A program made the translations under genes and the position numbers. From the NCBI RefSeq assembly GCF_019801605.1, contig NZ_JAHVIT010000001.1, positions 1,240,001 to 1,304,000 on the forward strand: 64,000 nt of DNA. The letters are read 5' to 3'. Origin of the DNA: Maritimibacter alkaliphilus. Its GTDB lineage: Bacteria > Pseudomonadota > Alphaproteobacteria > Rhodobacterales > Rhodobacteraceae. The notes beneath the pieces were generated by a model. That model made no database searches, had not been told where the DNA came from, and worked only from the letters and a program-made list of their open reading frames with translations. This document shows, piece by piece, positions 39,263 through 47,958 of the stretch; position 1 is the stretch's first letter, and every line of letters starts with the position of its first letter.

Positions 39263-40347
39263 CAGATCTTCTCCTTATTCTTCTTCCGAGGCACCATCGG
39301 CAGCGAGATGCGGAATACCGTCTTGCCGGGCACCGAATTGACGGAAATCCACCCGTCATGGTCCGAAATGATCTTACTCACCAATGCCAGCCCCAGCCCC
39401 GTGCCGTTTTCGCGGCCCGAGACGAAGGGATCAAAAATATCCTCGGCGATATCCTGCGGCAGACCGGGACCATCGTCGATGACCTCGATCTGCAGCGGGA
39501 GGGACTTGCCCCCGCCGTCGGAGCGGCGCAGGCGGAAAGAATGTTCGAAGAAGCTGCGCAGGCGGATCGTGCCACCCTCGGGGCCCGCGGCCTGTGCGGC
39601 GTTCTTCAGGAGGTTGAGGATGACCTGAAGCAGCTGGTCCGGATCGCCAAGCGCCAGCGGCAGCGAAGGGTCGTATTCCTCGATGATCTTCATGTTCGCG
39701 CCGAAGCCCAGCAGGGCCGAGCGCCGCGCGCGGTCCAGCACGTCGTGCAGGTTGACCGGTCGCATGTCGGGCATCGTCAGGTTGCCGAACTGCTCAACCT
39801 GCTCCAGCAGCTTCACGATGCGCCGGCTCTCGCCCACGATCAGGTCTGTCAGTTCGCGGTCCTCGGCAGAGAGCCCCATGGAGAGAAGCTGCGCCGCCCC
39901 GGTGATCCCTGCCAGCGGGTTCTTGATCTCGTGGGCCAGCATCTCGGCCATGCCGATGGCGGATTTGGCGGCGGATTTCACCGTGTGGTCCTGTGTCAGC
40001 CGCCCGGCCAGTTCCCGCGGCGAGATCAGGAACAGCATGTAGCCCGGCATCTCGGCGTAGGGGGCGATCTGCAGGTTGCAGTGCAGCGGCGAGCGCTCGC
40101 CGGTGCCCACGTCGATATCGTTCACGAAGAGCGGCGAGGCGTTCTGCTTGGCCTTCAGGAACGCCTTTTCCAGCGTTCCGTCGATCATCACCCGCTCCCA
40201 GACCTTGTGGCCCCTGATCGACTTGGACGAGGCATTGAGGAAGCCTTCGGCCGCCGGGTTGATCGCCTCGATGCGATCCTCCGGATCAAGCAGCAGCGCC
40301 GGAACCGGCAGGGACGCCCAGAGGGCGGAATCGTCGTCGGAGATCAT
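39262..40347 (-). CDS. ntrB: NtrB, nitrogen-sensing histidine kinase/phosphatase
   Basis: 361 residues, soluble. The N-terminal PAS domain (about 8-110) starts [19 protein letters not shown]; HisKA motif [18 protein letters not shown] with phospho-His139; ATPase domain with [31 protein letters not shown] and [12 protein letters not shown]. Phosphorylates NtrC under nitrogen limitation and dephosphorylates it under PII control. It begins inside the 3' end of dusB (4-bp overlap). Confidence 0.95.
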   Translation of the reverse strand: MISDDDSALWASLPVPALLLDPEDRIEAINPAAEGFLNASSKSIRGHKVWERVMIDGTLEKAFLKAKQNASPLFVNDIDVGTGERSPLHCNLQIAPYAEMPGYMLFLISPRELAGRLTQDHTVKSAAKSAIGMAEMLAHEIKNPLAGITGAAQLLSMGLSAEDRELTDLIVGESRRIVKLLEQVEQFGNLTMPDMRPVNLHDVLDRARRSALLGFGANMKIIEEYDPSLPLALGDPDQLLQVILNLLKNAAQAAGPEGGTIRLRSFFEHSFRLRRSDGGGKSLPLQIEVIDDGPGLPQDIAEDIFDPFVSGRENGTGLGLALVSKIISDHDGWISVNSVPGKTVFRISLPMVPRKKNKEKI

Positions 40348-41342
40348 GCGGCCTTGCGCCCTTCCATTGGCCCCGGCCCCGCCTCCAGCGCGGGCCGGAG
40401 CAGGCGGATCACCTCGGCGCTGTCGAAGCTGCGCAGGATACGTCCCCGCAACACGTCAGCTGTGCCCGCCTCATCCATGTACCAACCCAGGTGCTTGCGC
40501 GCGACGCGCAGCCCGAGGGCCTTACCGTAAAAGCTCAGGATCGCTTCGTAATGCCCTGAAACCATGTCGTAATACGCGCCCCCCTGCGGTATCACCGGCG
40601 CCTCCGCGCCGTATATCTCATGCCCGATCGCGGCCGGAAGCCAGGGCTTGCCCTGCGCCCCGCGCCCCACCATGACCCCGTCCGCACCAGAGAGCCGCAG
40701 CGCCTCGCGGGCGGTGTCGGCATTGGTGATGTCGCCGTTCACGATGACCGGGACCGAGACGGCCTCCTTCACCCGGCGCACCGCGGCCCAGTCGGCCCGG
40801 CCCTTGTAGAACTGGCACCGGGTCCGGCCGTGGATGGTGAACATCGCCACCCCCGCCGCCTCGGCCCGCCGTGCCAGCTCCGGCGCGTTCAGGTTGCTGT
40901 CGTCCCAGCCCAGCCGGGTCTTCAGCGTCACCGGCACCTCGACCGCCTCTGCGACCGCCTCGACCAGCCGCAGCGCGAGGTCGAGATCGCGCAGCAGCGC
41001 CGAACCGGAGAGGCCGCCCACCACCTTCTTGGCGGGACAGCCCATGTTGATGTCGATGATCCGGGCGCCCTCGCCCGCGATCTGGCGTGCCGCCTCGGCC
41101 ATCCACTCAGGATCGCGCCCCGCGAGCTGAACGGACGTCCGGTCCCGGCCCACGCCGAGTTCGGCCTTTTCCCGCGTCCCTGGACGGGCACAGAGCATTT
41201 CCGCACTCGCCACCATCTCGCTCACCACGAGACCTGCGCCGAATCCGAGCACGAGGTCCCGTGTCGGAAGGTCCGTGATCCCGGCCATGGGGGCCAGCAT
41301 CACCGGCGGGGTCAGCTGTATATCCGAGATGTCCAGTGGCAT
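40344..41342 (-). CDS. dusB: tRNA-dihydrouridine synthase B (NifR3)
   Basis: 332 residues. FMN-binding TIM barrel with [38 protein letters not shown] with the catalytic Cys, [13 protein letters not shown] and [11 protein letters not shown], and a C-terminal helical domain ([16 protein letters not shown]). Reduces uridines in tRNA D-loops. It heads the nifR3-ntrB-ntrC-ntrY-ntrX operon, the classical Rhodobacter arrangement. The ATG at 41342 gives the conserved N-terminus; upstream in-frame codons would add an unrelated 28-residue tail. Confidence 0.95.
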   Translation of the reverse strand: MPLDISDIQLTPPVMLAPMAGITDLPTRDLVLGFGAGLVVSEMVASAEMLCARPGTREKAELGVGRDRTSVQLAGRDPEWMAEAARQIAGEGARIIDINMGCPAKKVVGGLSGSALLRDLDLALRLVEAVAEAVEVPVTLKTRLGWDDSNLNAPELARRAEAAGVAMFTIHGRTRCQFYKGRADWAAVRRVKEAVSVPVIVNGDITNADTAREALRLSGADGVMVGRGAQGKPWLPAAIGHEIYGAEAPVIPQGGAYYDMVSGHYEAILSFYGKALGLRVARKHLGWYMDEAGTADVLRGRILRSFDSAEVIRLLRPALEAGPGPMEGRKAA

Positions 41343-41424
41343 CTGCTTAATCCTTGTGCACGTGATCGGTCCTAACGCATCGCGGGGAGCCAAACAACAA
41401 ATCGGGCCGCATTCCGCACCGTTC

Positions 41425-41447
41425 AACAGGCGACTTGCCTGTTTTTT
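41425..41447 (+). terminator. Orphan plus-strand terminator between dusB and ispD
   Basis: AACAGGC-GACTT-GCCTGTT with TTTT directly after is a textbook intrinsic terminator. No plus-strand gene ends before it: dusB runs the other way and ispD starts 195 bp later. It must stop a short leader, an antisense transcript or a small RNA. Confidence 0.75.
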
Positions 41448-41641
41448 GTGCGCGGCGCTGCGGCATTTCTTGGCGACACCCGGACAGACGGGCCCCGTGG
41501 CCGCCTGTCTCCGGGCAGTGTGGGCGGCATTGCCCCCAGCGGCGCAAGCGCCTAAGAGGGGCCGATCGCCCTGCTCTGCGCGCCTCTGACGCGCCTTTGC
41601 GGATCAGGGTTTGCCACAGGAAGAGGGCCCGGGAAAGACCC

Positions 41642-42286
41642 GTGAGCACAGCCGCGATCATCGTTGCCGCAGGCCGCGGCCTGCGTGCCGGGGGCGGACA
41701 GCCCAAGCAGTGGCGCCCGCTGGCCGGACGCCGCGTGGCGGACTGGACGCTGGCGGCCTTCGCCGCGGCGGGAATCGCCCCCGTGGTCCTCGTGCTGCAT
41801 CCCGACGACATGGACGTGCCCCTGCCCGGCGACCCGATCCGGGTGACCGGCGGCGCGACCCGCGATGCCTCGGTCCGGGCCGGTCTGGAGGCGCTGGAAG
41901 GCACCGGCACCACCCGCGTGCTGATCCATGACATCGCCCGGCCCTGCATCTCTTCCGCGCTCATCGCCTCTGTCGCCGCTGCGCTGGAGCTGCACGAAGC
42001 CGCCGCCCCCGGCGTGCCGGTGACGGATGCGCTCTGGATCGGGCAGGACGGCGCCGTGGCGGGCACACAGCCGCGCGACGGGCTGTTCCGGGCGCAGACC
42101 CCGCAGGGCTTCCACCTCGCCCCGCTGCTGGCCGCGCACCGCGCCCACCCGGGCGGCGCGGCCGATGACGTCGAGGTCGCCCGCTGGGCCGGGATGCGCG
42201 TGGCGATCCTGCCCGGCGACGAGGACAACTTGAAAATCACCCACCCCGGCGATTTCGCCCGGGCCGAACGCATACTGGAGGGCTGA
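41642..42286 (+). CDS. ispD: 2-C-methyl-D-erythritol 4-phosphate cytidylyltransferase
   Basis: 214 residues. Transfers CMP to MEP in the non-mevalonate isoprenoid pathway. N-terminal [21 protein letters not shown] is the CTP-binding loop; [25 protein letters not shown] and [13 protein letters not shown] are family motifs, and it ends with [17 protein letters not shown] start at 41642 with GGGAAAG upstream. Followed after 2 bp by ispF, in a different frame, so this is not the fused IspDF found in many alphaproteobacteria. Confidence 0.92.
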   Translation: MSTAAIIVAAGRGLRAGGGQPKQWRPLAGRRVADWTLAAFAAAGIAPVVLVLHPDDMDVPLPGDPIRVTGGATRDASVRAGLEALEGTGTTRVLIHDIARPCISSALIASVAAALELHEAAAPGVPVTDALWIGQDGAVAGTQPRDGLFRAQTPQGFHLAPLLAAHRAHPGGAADDVEVARWAGMRVAILPGDEDNLKITHPGDFARAERILEG

Positions 42287-42288
42287 GG

Positions 42289-42768
42289 ATGGATATCCGG
42301 CTGGGCAATGGCTACGACGTGCACCGCTTCTGCGAGGGCGATCACGTGATGCTCTGCGGCGTGGCCGTGCCCCATGACAAGGGACTCGACGGGCATTCGG
42401 ATGCGGATGTGGGGATGCATGCCATCACCGACGCGATCTATGGCGCGCTTGCCGAGGGCGACATCGGTCGCCATTTCCCGCCCTCCGATCCCCAGTGGAA
42501 GGGCGCCGCAAGCCGCGTCTTTCTGGCGCATGCGGTGCAACTGGCCACCCGGATGGGCTACGCTATTTCCAACATCGACTGTACGCTCGTCTGCGAGCGC
42601 CCGAAGGTCGGCCCCCACGCCAACGCCATGGCGCAGGCGCTGTCCGAGATCATGGAGCTGGATGTGACACGCATTTCCGTCAAGGCCACCACGAGCGAGA
42701 GGCTGGGCTTCACCGGTCGCGAGGAAGGCATTGCCGCCATCGCCACCGCCGCCCTGGTGCGGCCATGA
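42289..42768 (+). CDS. ispF: 2-C-methyl-D-erythritol 2,4-cyclodiphosphate synthase
   Basis: 159 residues, standard length. GNGYDVHRF carries the Asp/His zinc ligands, [15 protein letters not shown] is the second metal motif, and [19 protein letters not shown] is the conserved C-terminal signature. Catalyses cyclisation of CDP-ME-2-phosphate in the MEP pathway. It begins 2 bp after ispD and overlaps pgpA by 4 bp. Confidence 0.96.
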   Translation: MDIRLGNGYDVHRFCEGDHVMLCGVAVPHDKGLDGHSDADVGMHAITDAIYGALAEGDIGRHFPPSDPQWKGAASRVFLAHAVQLATRMGYAISNIDCTLVCERPKVGPHANAMAQALSEIMELDVTRISVKATTSERLGFTGREEGIAAIATAALVRP

Positions 42769-43262
42769 GCGGCACGCGCCTGATCGCAACCGTCCTGGGC
42801 GTGGGCAACCTGCGCCCGGCGCCGGGCACATGGGGCAGCCTCGCCGCCCTGCCGCTGGCCTGGGCCCTGCACCAGCTGGGCGGCTTCTGGCTGCTGGCGG
42901 CGGCGACCCTGCTGGCGCTCTTCGGCGGCTGGTGGGCCATCGCGCAGGAAACGGCGGACACCCCCGGCGCCGACCCCTCCGAGATTGTCATAGACGAGCT
43001 GGTCGGCCAGTGGATCGCCCTCTGGCCGGTCTCCTATGGCGCGATGATGATGGGTGTGGACATCACCCGGCTCTGGCCCGGCTGGGTCGTGGCCTTCGTC
43101 TGCTTCCGCCTCTTCGACATCTGGAAACCCGGCCCCGTGGGCTGGGCCGACCGGCGGCATGATCCCTTGGGGGTGATGCTGGACGATGTCTTTGCGGGGG
43201 TGATGTCCGGGGTCGTGGTGATCGTGCTGGCCGCGCTCGCCCATGGGGTCCTGATGCGATGA
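42765..43262 (+). CDS. pgpA: Phosphatidylglycerophosphatase A
   Basis: 165 residues. [19 protein letters not shown] at the start and [16 protein letters not shown] near residue 75 are PgpA motifs; [18 protein letters not shown] and [13 protein letters not shown] follow. Two or three hydrophobic helices anchor it in the inner membrane, where it dephosphorylates phosphatidylglycerophosphate to phosphatidylglycerol. Overlaps ispF and cinA by 4 bp on each side. Confidence 0.92.
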   Translation: MSGTRLIATVLGVGNLRPAPGTWGSLAALPLAWALHQLGGFWLLAAATLLALFGGWWAIAQETADTPGADPSEIVIDELVGQWIALWPVSYGAMMMGVDITRLWPGWVVAFVCFRLFDIWKPGPVGWADRRHDPLGVMLDDVFAGVMSGVVVIVLAALAHGVLMR

Positions 43263-43759
43263 GCACGAGTGAGACCCTTGCCGCCAAGGTGCTGGAGGCC
43301 GCCCGCGCGGCCGGCCTGACCATCGCCACGGCGGAAAGCTGCACCGGCGGCATGGTCGGCGCGGCGCTGACCGATATCGCCGGCTCGTCCGACGTCATGA
43401 TGGGCGGGGTGATCTCTTACTCCAACGGCGCCAAGCAGGCCCTGCTGGGGGTCAACGGCGAGACGCTCGCCGCACAGGGCGCCGTGTCGGAGCCCGTGGC
43501 CCGCGAGATGGCCGAGGGCGCTCTGCGCGCGCTCGACGCCTCGCTGGCGGTCTCGATCACAGGGATCGCAGGCCCCGGCGGATCCGGGCACAAGCCCGAA
43601 GGGCGCGTCTGCTTCGGCATCGCCACCACCGGCCATCAGCAGACCCGGACCGAGACCCGCGACTTCGGGGCGCTTGGCCGGGCCAATGTCCGCCAGGCAG
43701 CGCGTGACCATGCCCTCGCCCTGCTGCTCGACATGGCACTGGAGCTGTCCGGCGACTGA
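43259..43759 (+). CDS. pncC: CinA-family nicotinamide-nucleotide amidase (PncC)
   Basis: 166 residues, the stand-alone CinA C-terminal domain. TIATAESCTGGMVGAALTDI contains the catalytic Ser; GGVISYSNGAK and SITGIAGPGGSGHKPEGRV complete the signature. Deamidates NMN to nicotinate mononucleotide in pyridine nucleotide recycling. Last gene of ispD-ispF-pgpA-pncC, followed by a bidirectional terminator. Confidence 0.93.
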   Translation: MSTSETLAAKVLEAARAAGLTIATAESCTGGMVGAALTDIAGSSDVMMGGVISYSNGAKQALLGVNGETLAAQGAVSEPVAREMAEGALRALDASLAVSITGIAGPGGSGHKPEGRVCFGIATTGHQQTRTETRDFGALGRANVRQAARDHALALLLDMALELSGD

Positions 43760-43837
43760 CCGCGCCTTGGCACGCGAACGTACGAACCCTGAGCGGCCCC
43801 AAGGGCCGCCGCTTCTTCCGCCCCGCAACGCAAAACG

Positions 43838-43872
43838 CAAAAGGCCCGCCGGATCATCGGCGGGCCTTTTGC
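43838..43872. terminator. Bidirectional terminator between pncC and the 43893 gene
   Basis: GCAAAAGGCCCGCCG-GATCAT-CGGCGGGCCTTTTGC is a perfect 15-bp stem whose arms end in A4 and T4, so it works for both converging transcripts. Confidence 0.92.
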
Positions 43873-43892
43873 ATTGGTATCTCGGTCCCGGA

Positions 43893-44387
43893 TCAGAAGG
43901 ACATGTCCATGCCCTGACCGCCCGAGGAAGAGCCGGCGCCCGAGGCGGCTGCTGCAGCGTAGGAGCTGCTGCCGGTCTTGGCGTCGGTCTTCAGGTTCAG
44001 CGTGTAGCTGCCCGGGTCCTTGGCCATCGATTCCGCCATCATGTCTTCCAGCATGCGCTTCTGGGTCGCGATCGCCTGATCACGGGCCCGGTCCACACTG
44101 GAAGCGGCCTCTTCCGGCTCTTCTGCGGCGCTCTGGGGTCCGGCGGTCTCATCCGCCTCGGCCGCGACGGGCTGTGCGAAACCGGCGCTCTCTTCGGCGG
44201 TCTCGACCAGTTCCACGACGGCGGAGCCGGTGCCGGTTGCGGTTTCCGTGGCGGTCTCGACAGTGCCGCCACCGATGGACTTGTTGTCTTCGCTCGTCTC
44301 GGCGCCCTGACCGGAATTGGTCGAGGTTGCACCCGAGCCGAACGACGGAACCAGAACGGCCCCGATGCTCGAAATCGGATTAATCAT
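43893..44387 (-). CDS. Low-complexity acidic protein of unknown function
   Basis: 164 residues. Starts MINPISSIGAVLVPSFGSG, then an acidic Thr/Ala/Glu-rich region (about 30-95), a helical stretch ARDQAIATQKRMLEDMMAES near residue 105, and a Ser/Gly/Ala-rich tail ending QGMDMSF. No signal peptide or catalytic motif. I do not recognise the family. It is a real unit as far as context shows: its 3' end faces a strong terminator and the upstream spacer (44388-44551) is AT-rich with a TTAACCGGTTAA palindrome. Confidence 0.6.
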   Translation of the reverse strand: MINPISSIGAVLVPSFGSGATSTNSGQGAETSEDNKSIGGGTVETATETATGTGSAVVELVETAEESAGFAQPVAAEADETAGPQSAAEEPEEAASSVDRARDQAIATQKRMLEDMMAESMAKDPGSYTLNLKTDAKTGSSSYAAAAASGAGSSSGGQGMDMSF

Positions 44388-44518
44388 ATCTACCCATTGT
44401 CTATTTTTGCTTCACTGTTCGCCACATCGCCTTGAAACAAGGTCGAAATATGGCGCCGCAAAGGTCTTAACGGGTCATTGAGGATCGAGAGGGAACAACG
44501 CGCGATCGGAAACCGGGA

Positions 44519-44530
44519 TTAACCGGTTAA
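44519..44530. promoter_or_regulatory. TTAACCGGTTAA palindrome
   Basis: A perfect 12-bp palindrome, followed by CCAAAA, in the spacer between the 43893 gene and the RatA-like gene. It contains two TTAACC half-sites of the CtrA type but in inverted, not direct, order. Confidence 0.3.
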
Positions 44531-44551
44531 CCAAAAACAATATGCGCACAT

Positions 44552-44995
44552 TCAACCATAGAGTGTATCGGCGCGTGTTTCGAAAGCGCGAACAATCCGC
44601 TGCATGGCCTCGTTGAAGACCAGCCCGATGATTCCCTGAAGGACCGCGTTCTTGAACTCGAAGTCGGTAAAGAAGCTCACCTCGCACCCGCCCTCGATAT
44701 CCTTGAAGTCCCAGCGGGACTTCATGTAGCGGAACGGCCCGTCGAGATATTCGGTATCGATACGTGCATGGTTCGGGTGCAGCACCACGCGGGAGCCGAA
44801 TTTCTCCCGGAAGACCTTGAAGGAGATCACGAGGTCGGCCTCCATCACCTCAAGCGCGCCGTCCGGCTTGCGCGAGCGGACGCGCGCGGCGGCGCACCAC
44901 GGCAGGAACTTCGGATAGGACCCCACGTCGGCCACCAGATCGTACATCTGTTGCGCGCTGTAAGGCAGGGTCCGTGTTTCCGAATGGGTCGGCAT
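44552..44995 (-). CDS. COQ10/RatA-family START-like protein
   Basis: 147 residues. The SRPBCC/START fold begins [28 protein letters not shown], the signature of the Coq10/RatA group; later [19 protein letters not shown] and the C-terminal helix [19 protein letters not shown]. Mitochondrial COQ10 chaperones ubiquinone; E. coli RatA was described as a ribosome-association toxin. In a ubiquinone-using alphaproteobacterium the quinone-binding role is more likely. Divergent from hpt. Confidence 0.9.
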   Translation of the reverse strand: MPTHSETRTLPYSAQQMYDLVADVGSYPKFLPWCAAARVRSRKPDGALEVMEADLVISFKVFREKFGSRVVLHPNHARIDTEYLDGPFRYMKSRWDFKDIEGGCEVSFFTDFEFKNAVLQGIIGLVFNEAMQRIVRAFETRADTLYG

Positions 44996-45065
44996 GACGC
45001 CTCGTTCCGTGTTTCTCTTGCGGCCCCCATGTCCTAAACTGTGCCCGGAAGTTCAAGAGGCAACC

Positions 45066-45608
45066 ATGACACAACGTCCCTATGTCATCGACAGGCTGAT
45101 CTCGGCCAAGTCCATCGCGGCGCGGATCGAGGCACTTTGCGGAGAAATCAGGCGCGAATTCCCTGCCGGCGAACGGCTGGTGGTGGTGGGGCTGCTGCGC
45201 GGCTCCTTCATCTTCATCGCCGATCTCGTGCGCGAGCTCGACCGCGACCTGGAGGTCGATTTCATCGAGGCCTCGTCCTATGGCAACAGCACCGAAAGCT
45301 CGCGCGAGGTGCGCATCCTCAAGGACCTGCGGGGCGAAATCGAGGGCCGCAACGTGCTGGTGGTCGAGGATATCGTCGACACCGGATATACGCTGTCGCA
45401 CGTGATCCACATCCTGAAGGCCCGCAATCCGGCCAAGCTGCGCACCATCGCCCTGCTCGACAAGCCCGCGCGGCGCGAGGTGGACTTCAAGGCAGACTGG
45501 ATCGGGTTCGAGATTCCCGATGAATTCGTCGTGGGATACGGCATCGACTACGCGCAATCGAACAGGAACCTGCCCTATATCGGCAAGGTCCGCTTCACCG
45601 AGGACTGA
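45066..45608 (+). CDS. hpt: Hypoxanthine phosphoribosyltransferase
   Basis: 180 residues. The PRPP-binding loop is [14 protein letters not shown] near residue 103; [21 protein letters not shown] and [14 protein letters not shown] (flexible loop) are typical of bacterial [24 protein letters not shown] closes the site. Salvages hypoxanthine and guanine. The start at 45066 is set by GAGG at 45056-45059. A 55-residue membrane protein gene follows 9 bp later. Confidence 0.95.
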   Translation: MTQRPYVIDRLISAKSIAARIEALCGEIRREFPAGERLVVVGLLRGSFIFIADLVRELDRDLEVDFIEASSYGNSTESSREVRILKDLRGEIEGRNVLVVEDIVDTGYTLSHVIHILKARNPAKLRTIALLDKPARREVDFKADWIGFEIPDEFVVGYGIDYAQSNRNLPYIGKVRFTED

Positions 45609-45617
45609 CGGCCCCGG

Positions 45618-45785
45618 ATGGAGCGCTGGCTGCTGCGCATGGCGAAATGGGCCCGGCACCCGCCCTCCGCGGGGCGGGTGAAGCTCGTCTTCATCGTGGT
45701 GGCGATCTGCCTCGCCATCGTCCTGCTGGAGCAGGTCTTCGGCTTCCCCGAAGAGCTGGTCCCGAACAAGACCCGCTGGCGCTGA
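45618..45785 (+). CDS. 55-residue single-span membrane protein
   Basis: MERWLLRMAKWARHPPSAGR is basic and amphipathic, KLVFIVVAICLAIVLLEQVF is one transmembrane helix, and GFPEELVPNKTRWR is a short tail; the charge pattern predicts the N-terminus in the cytoplasm. It starts 9 bp after hpt with CCCCGG upstream, so it is probably read from the hpt transcript. I recall similar small proteins beside hpt in Rhodobacteraceae, but function is unknown. Confidence 0.65.
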   Translation: MERWLLRMAKWARHPPSAGRVKLVFIVVAICLAIVLLEQVFGFPEELVPNKTRWR

Positions 45786-45864
45786 CACCTCCCCGGACAG
45801 CGGTCCCGAAACGGGGCTGCATACGGGACAGGATAAGTGCCCCATTCCGCCCCTGACATCGCCA

Positions 45865-45889
45865 CGCCCCCGATCCCGGCCCGGGGGCG
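45865..45889 (+). terminator. Candidate terminator after hpt and the small membrane gene
   Basis: CGCCCCCG pairs with CGGGGGCG across a 9-base loop, followed by GCTTCTC. The surrounding gene-free stretch 45786-46141 (356 bp) shows nothing else recognisable apart from the ribosome-binding site AGGAG near 46130. Confidence 0.45.
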
Positions 45890-46141
45890 GCTTCTCATCA
45901 AGTCCGATCGCGTGTGTCGGCCCCCCGAGTTGGAGCCTGCCACGCCCTGCCCCCAAGGCCTGGCTCCACAGGCGTCTGCGGCCCATCCTACCGCGCCCGG
46001 CTCCCCACGCGCGCTCGCCGCCCGCTTCCCCCCATAGGCCCGCGCATCCCCGCTTTCGCCCAAATGTCACGATTTCGTCAGATGGCAGCGCGAAACTTCC
46101 TGCTACCCTTCCCCCAGGACATCCAGCCAGGAGACTGCCAG

Positions 46142-46603
46142 ATGAAGACAGCCGCCCTCACCCTCGCCCTGCTCGCCGGTCTCGGCACCGCGGGCACCGC
46201 CTTCGGCCAGGACGCCGCCAAGGGCGCCATGGAGGCCCGCAAGAGCGTGATGCATATCTACGCCTACAACCTCGGCATCCTCAGCGGGATCGCCAAGGGC
46301 GAGGCCGAATACGACAGCGAGATCGCCATGACCGCGGCGTCGAACCTCGCCACCGCCTCCTCGATCGACCTGACCTACATGTTCCCCGAAGGCAGCGAAG
46401 TCGGTGCCCTGGAGGGCTCCGAGGCCGCGCCCGCCGCGCTCACCGACGCCTCCGGGGTGATGGAGAAGCAGATGGCCCTGCACGAGGCCGCGGCCGAGCT
46501 GGAAGCCGCCGCCGGTGAAGGGGCCGAGGCGATCGGCGCGGCACTGCGCACCGTGGGCGGGGCCTGCGGCGCCTGCCACAAGGCCTACCGCCAGAAGCCG
46601 TAA
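46142..46603 (+). CDS. Class II cytochrome c (c'/c556 type)
   Basis: 153 residues. Signal peptide KTAALTLALLAGLGTAGTAF, cleaved probably after AFG. The mature part is helical and has its single CxxCH near the C-terminus (GGACGACHKAYRQK), the hallmark of class II cytochromes of the c'/c556 group. Periplasmic electron carrier or NO/O2-binding protein; a Met or open sixth position cannot be settled by eye. Located 150 bp upstream of a dihaem cytochrome gene; the two may form a periplasmic electron-transfer pair. Confidence 0.9.
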   Translation: MKTAALTLALLAGLGTAGTAFGQDAAKGAMEARKSVMHIYAYNLGILSGIAKGEAEYDSEIAMTAASNLATASSIDLTYMFPEGSEVGALEGSEAAPAALTDASGVMEKQMALHEAAAELEAAAGEGAEAIGAALRTVGGACGACHKAYRQKP

Positions 46604-46753
46604 ATCGGGCCCGGGCCCGGTATCACAGCGCCCCCACCGGACCGGCCCCACCCGCCGGTCCCTGACATCCAGTGCCGGGGCAGCCCCTGTCCCGGCATTG
46701 CCGTGCCACCACCCTCTCCACCGACGCCCTCCCGCCCCTTCAGGAGCCCGCCG

Positions 46754-47647
46754 ATGTACACTCTTCTCCGCCTCGTCTTCATCGCCCTGCTCCTCGCTCT
46801 GCTGGGCGGCGGCGTCTTCTGGGTCCTGACCCGCCCCGGCCACGTGGACAGCGCCGCCTACGACGGGCTGACCGGGGATGCCGAGCGCGGCAAATGGGTC
46901 TTCGACGCCGGTGGCTGCGCCTCCTGCCATTCCGCGCCCGGCGCCAGCGGCGAGGAGAAGCTGACCCTCGCAGGCGGCAAGAGCTTCGCTTCGGACTTCG
47001 GCACCTTCCTTGCGCCCAATATCTCGCCCGACCCGCAGGCCGGCATCGGGGCGTGGTCCCTCCTCGACCTCGCCGACGCGATGCAGCGCGGCGTCTCCCC
47101 CGAGGGCCGGCACTACTACCCCGCCTTCCCCTACACGGCCTATATCCACGCCGCCCCACAGGACATCGCCGACCTCTGGGCCTACCTGCAGACGCTGCCG
47201 CCCTCCGACAGCCCCAGCCAGCCGCACCAGGTCGGCTTCCCCTTCAGCATCAGCCGCGGCGTGGGGCTGTGGAAGATGCTCTACCTGACCGACGACTTCA
47301 CCCTCGCTTCCCCCGACGAGGAGGTCCTGCGCGGCCGCATCCTTGTAGAGGCGCTCGGCCATTGCGCCGAATGCCACACGCCCCGCAACGCCCTTGGCGG
47401 CCTCGAAAAGGATCTCTGGCTCACCGGCGCCCAGCTGGCCGGCGGCGCGGGCCGCGCCCCCGGGCTGACGCCGGATCACCTCGACTGGTCCGAGGAGGAA
47501 ATCGCGGAATACCTCTCCTCCGGCTTCACCCCGGATTTCGACAGCGCCGGCGGCGAGATGACCGACGTGGTCGAGAACACCGCCAAGCTCAGCCAGGCCG
47601 ACCGCCTCGCCATCGCCGCCTACCTCAAGGCCCTGCCCACGCCCTGA
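46754..47647 (+). CDS. Membrane-anchored dihaem cytochrome c
   Basis: 297 residues. N-terminal membrane helix LLRLVFIALLLALLGGGVFWVL, then two cytochrome c domains with CASCH near residue 57 and CAECH near residue 211. YPAFPYTAYIHAAPQDIADLWAYL resembles cytochrome subunits of periplasmic alcohol, aldehyde or gluconate dehydrogenases, which usually have three haems; here there are two. Probably passes electrons from a periplasmic dehydrogenase to the respiratory chain; no such dehydrogenase is adjacent. Start set by AGGAG at 46742-46746. Two copies of the double-hairpin element follow. Confidence 0.88.
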   Translation: MYTLLRLVFIALLLALLGGGVFWVLTRPGHVDSAAYDGLTGDAERGKWVFDAGGCASCHSAPGASGEEKLTLAGGKSFASDFGTFLAPNISPDPQAGIGAWSLLDLADAMQRGVSPEGRHYYPAFPYTAYIHAAPQDIADLWAYLQTLPPSDSPSQPHQVGFPFSISRGVGLWKMLYLTDDFTLASPDEEVLRGRILVEALGHCAECHTPRNALGGLEKDLWLTGAQLAGGAGRAPGLTPDHLDWSEEEIAEYLSSGFTPDFDSAGGEMTDVVENTAKLSQADRLAIAAYLKALPTP

Positions 47648-47673
47648 CCCACCCCCAGCCCATCCACCGTTTC

Positions 47674-47732
47674 GAAATATCCTCGGGAAAAATTGGTCCT
47701 CCCCGGCGGACCAAGGCGGGCCGACGGCCCCC
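47674..47732 (+). repeat. Dispersed double-hairpin 3'-end element, copy C
   Basis: AAATATCCTCGGG, then AATTGGTCC pairing with GGACCAA, then GGGCC-GAC-GGCCC. Located 27 bp after the dihaem cytochrome stop, same strand. Both stems differ from those of copy D yet remain paired. Confidence 0.65.
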
Positions 47733-47771
47733 ATCCCCCGATCCCCGTCCGCCCCTGTCATTTTCGTTTCA

Positions 47772-47829
47772 CAAATATCCTCGGGGGGAATTGGCCCGCC
47801 AGGGCCAAGGGGGGGCAGACAGCCCCCCC
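47772..47829 (+). repeat. Dispersed double-hairpin 3'-end element, copy D
   Basis: AAATATCCTCGGGGGGAA, then TTGGCCC pairing with GGGCCAA, then GGGGGGC-AGACA-GCCCCCC. It follows copy C by 40 bp in the 311-bp gap before thiE; nothing else is seen in that gap, and no TPP riboswitch motif was recognised. Confidence 0.65.
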
Positions 47830-47958
47830 GACCCCGCCCGCCGCAGGCGCCCTTCCCGCGCGCCGCCTGCAAATCCCGTCCCCGCGCCCCTCACGCCCCA
47901 TTGGCGGCCCGGAATTTTCCCTGTATAGCGCCACGACACCGCAGCGCAGGAGAGCAGT

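Noticed and set aside
47830-47958. TPP riboswitch upstream of thiE
   Set aside because: The conserved CTGAGA and ACCTGA-type elements were not found; the leader is short after the double-hairpin repeats.
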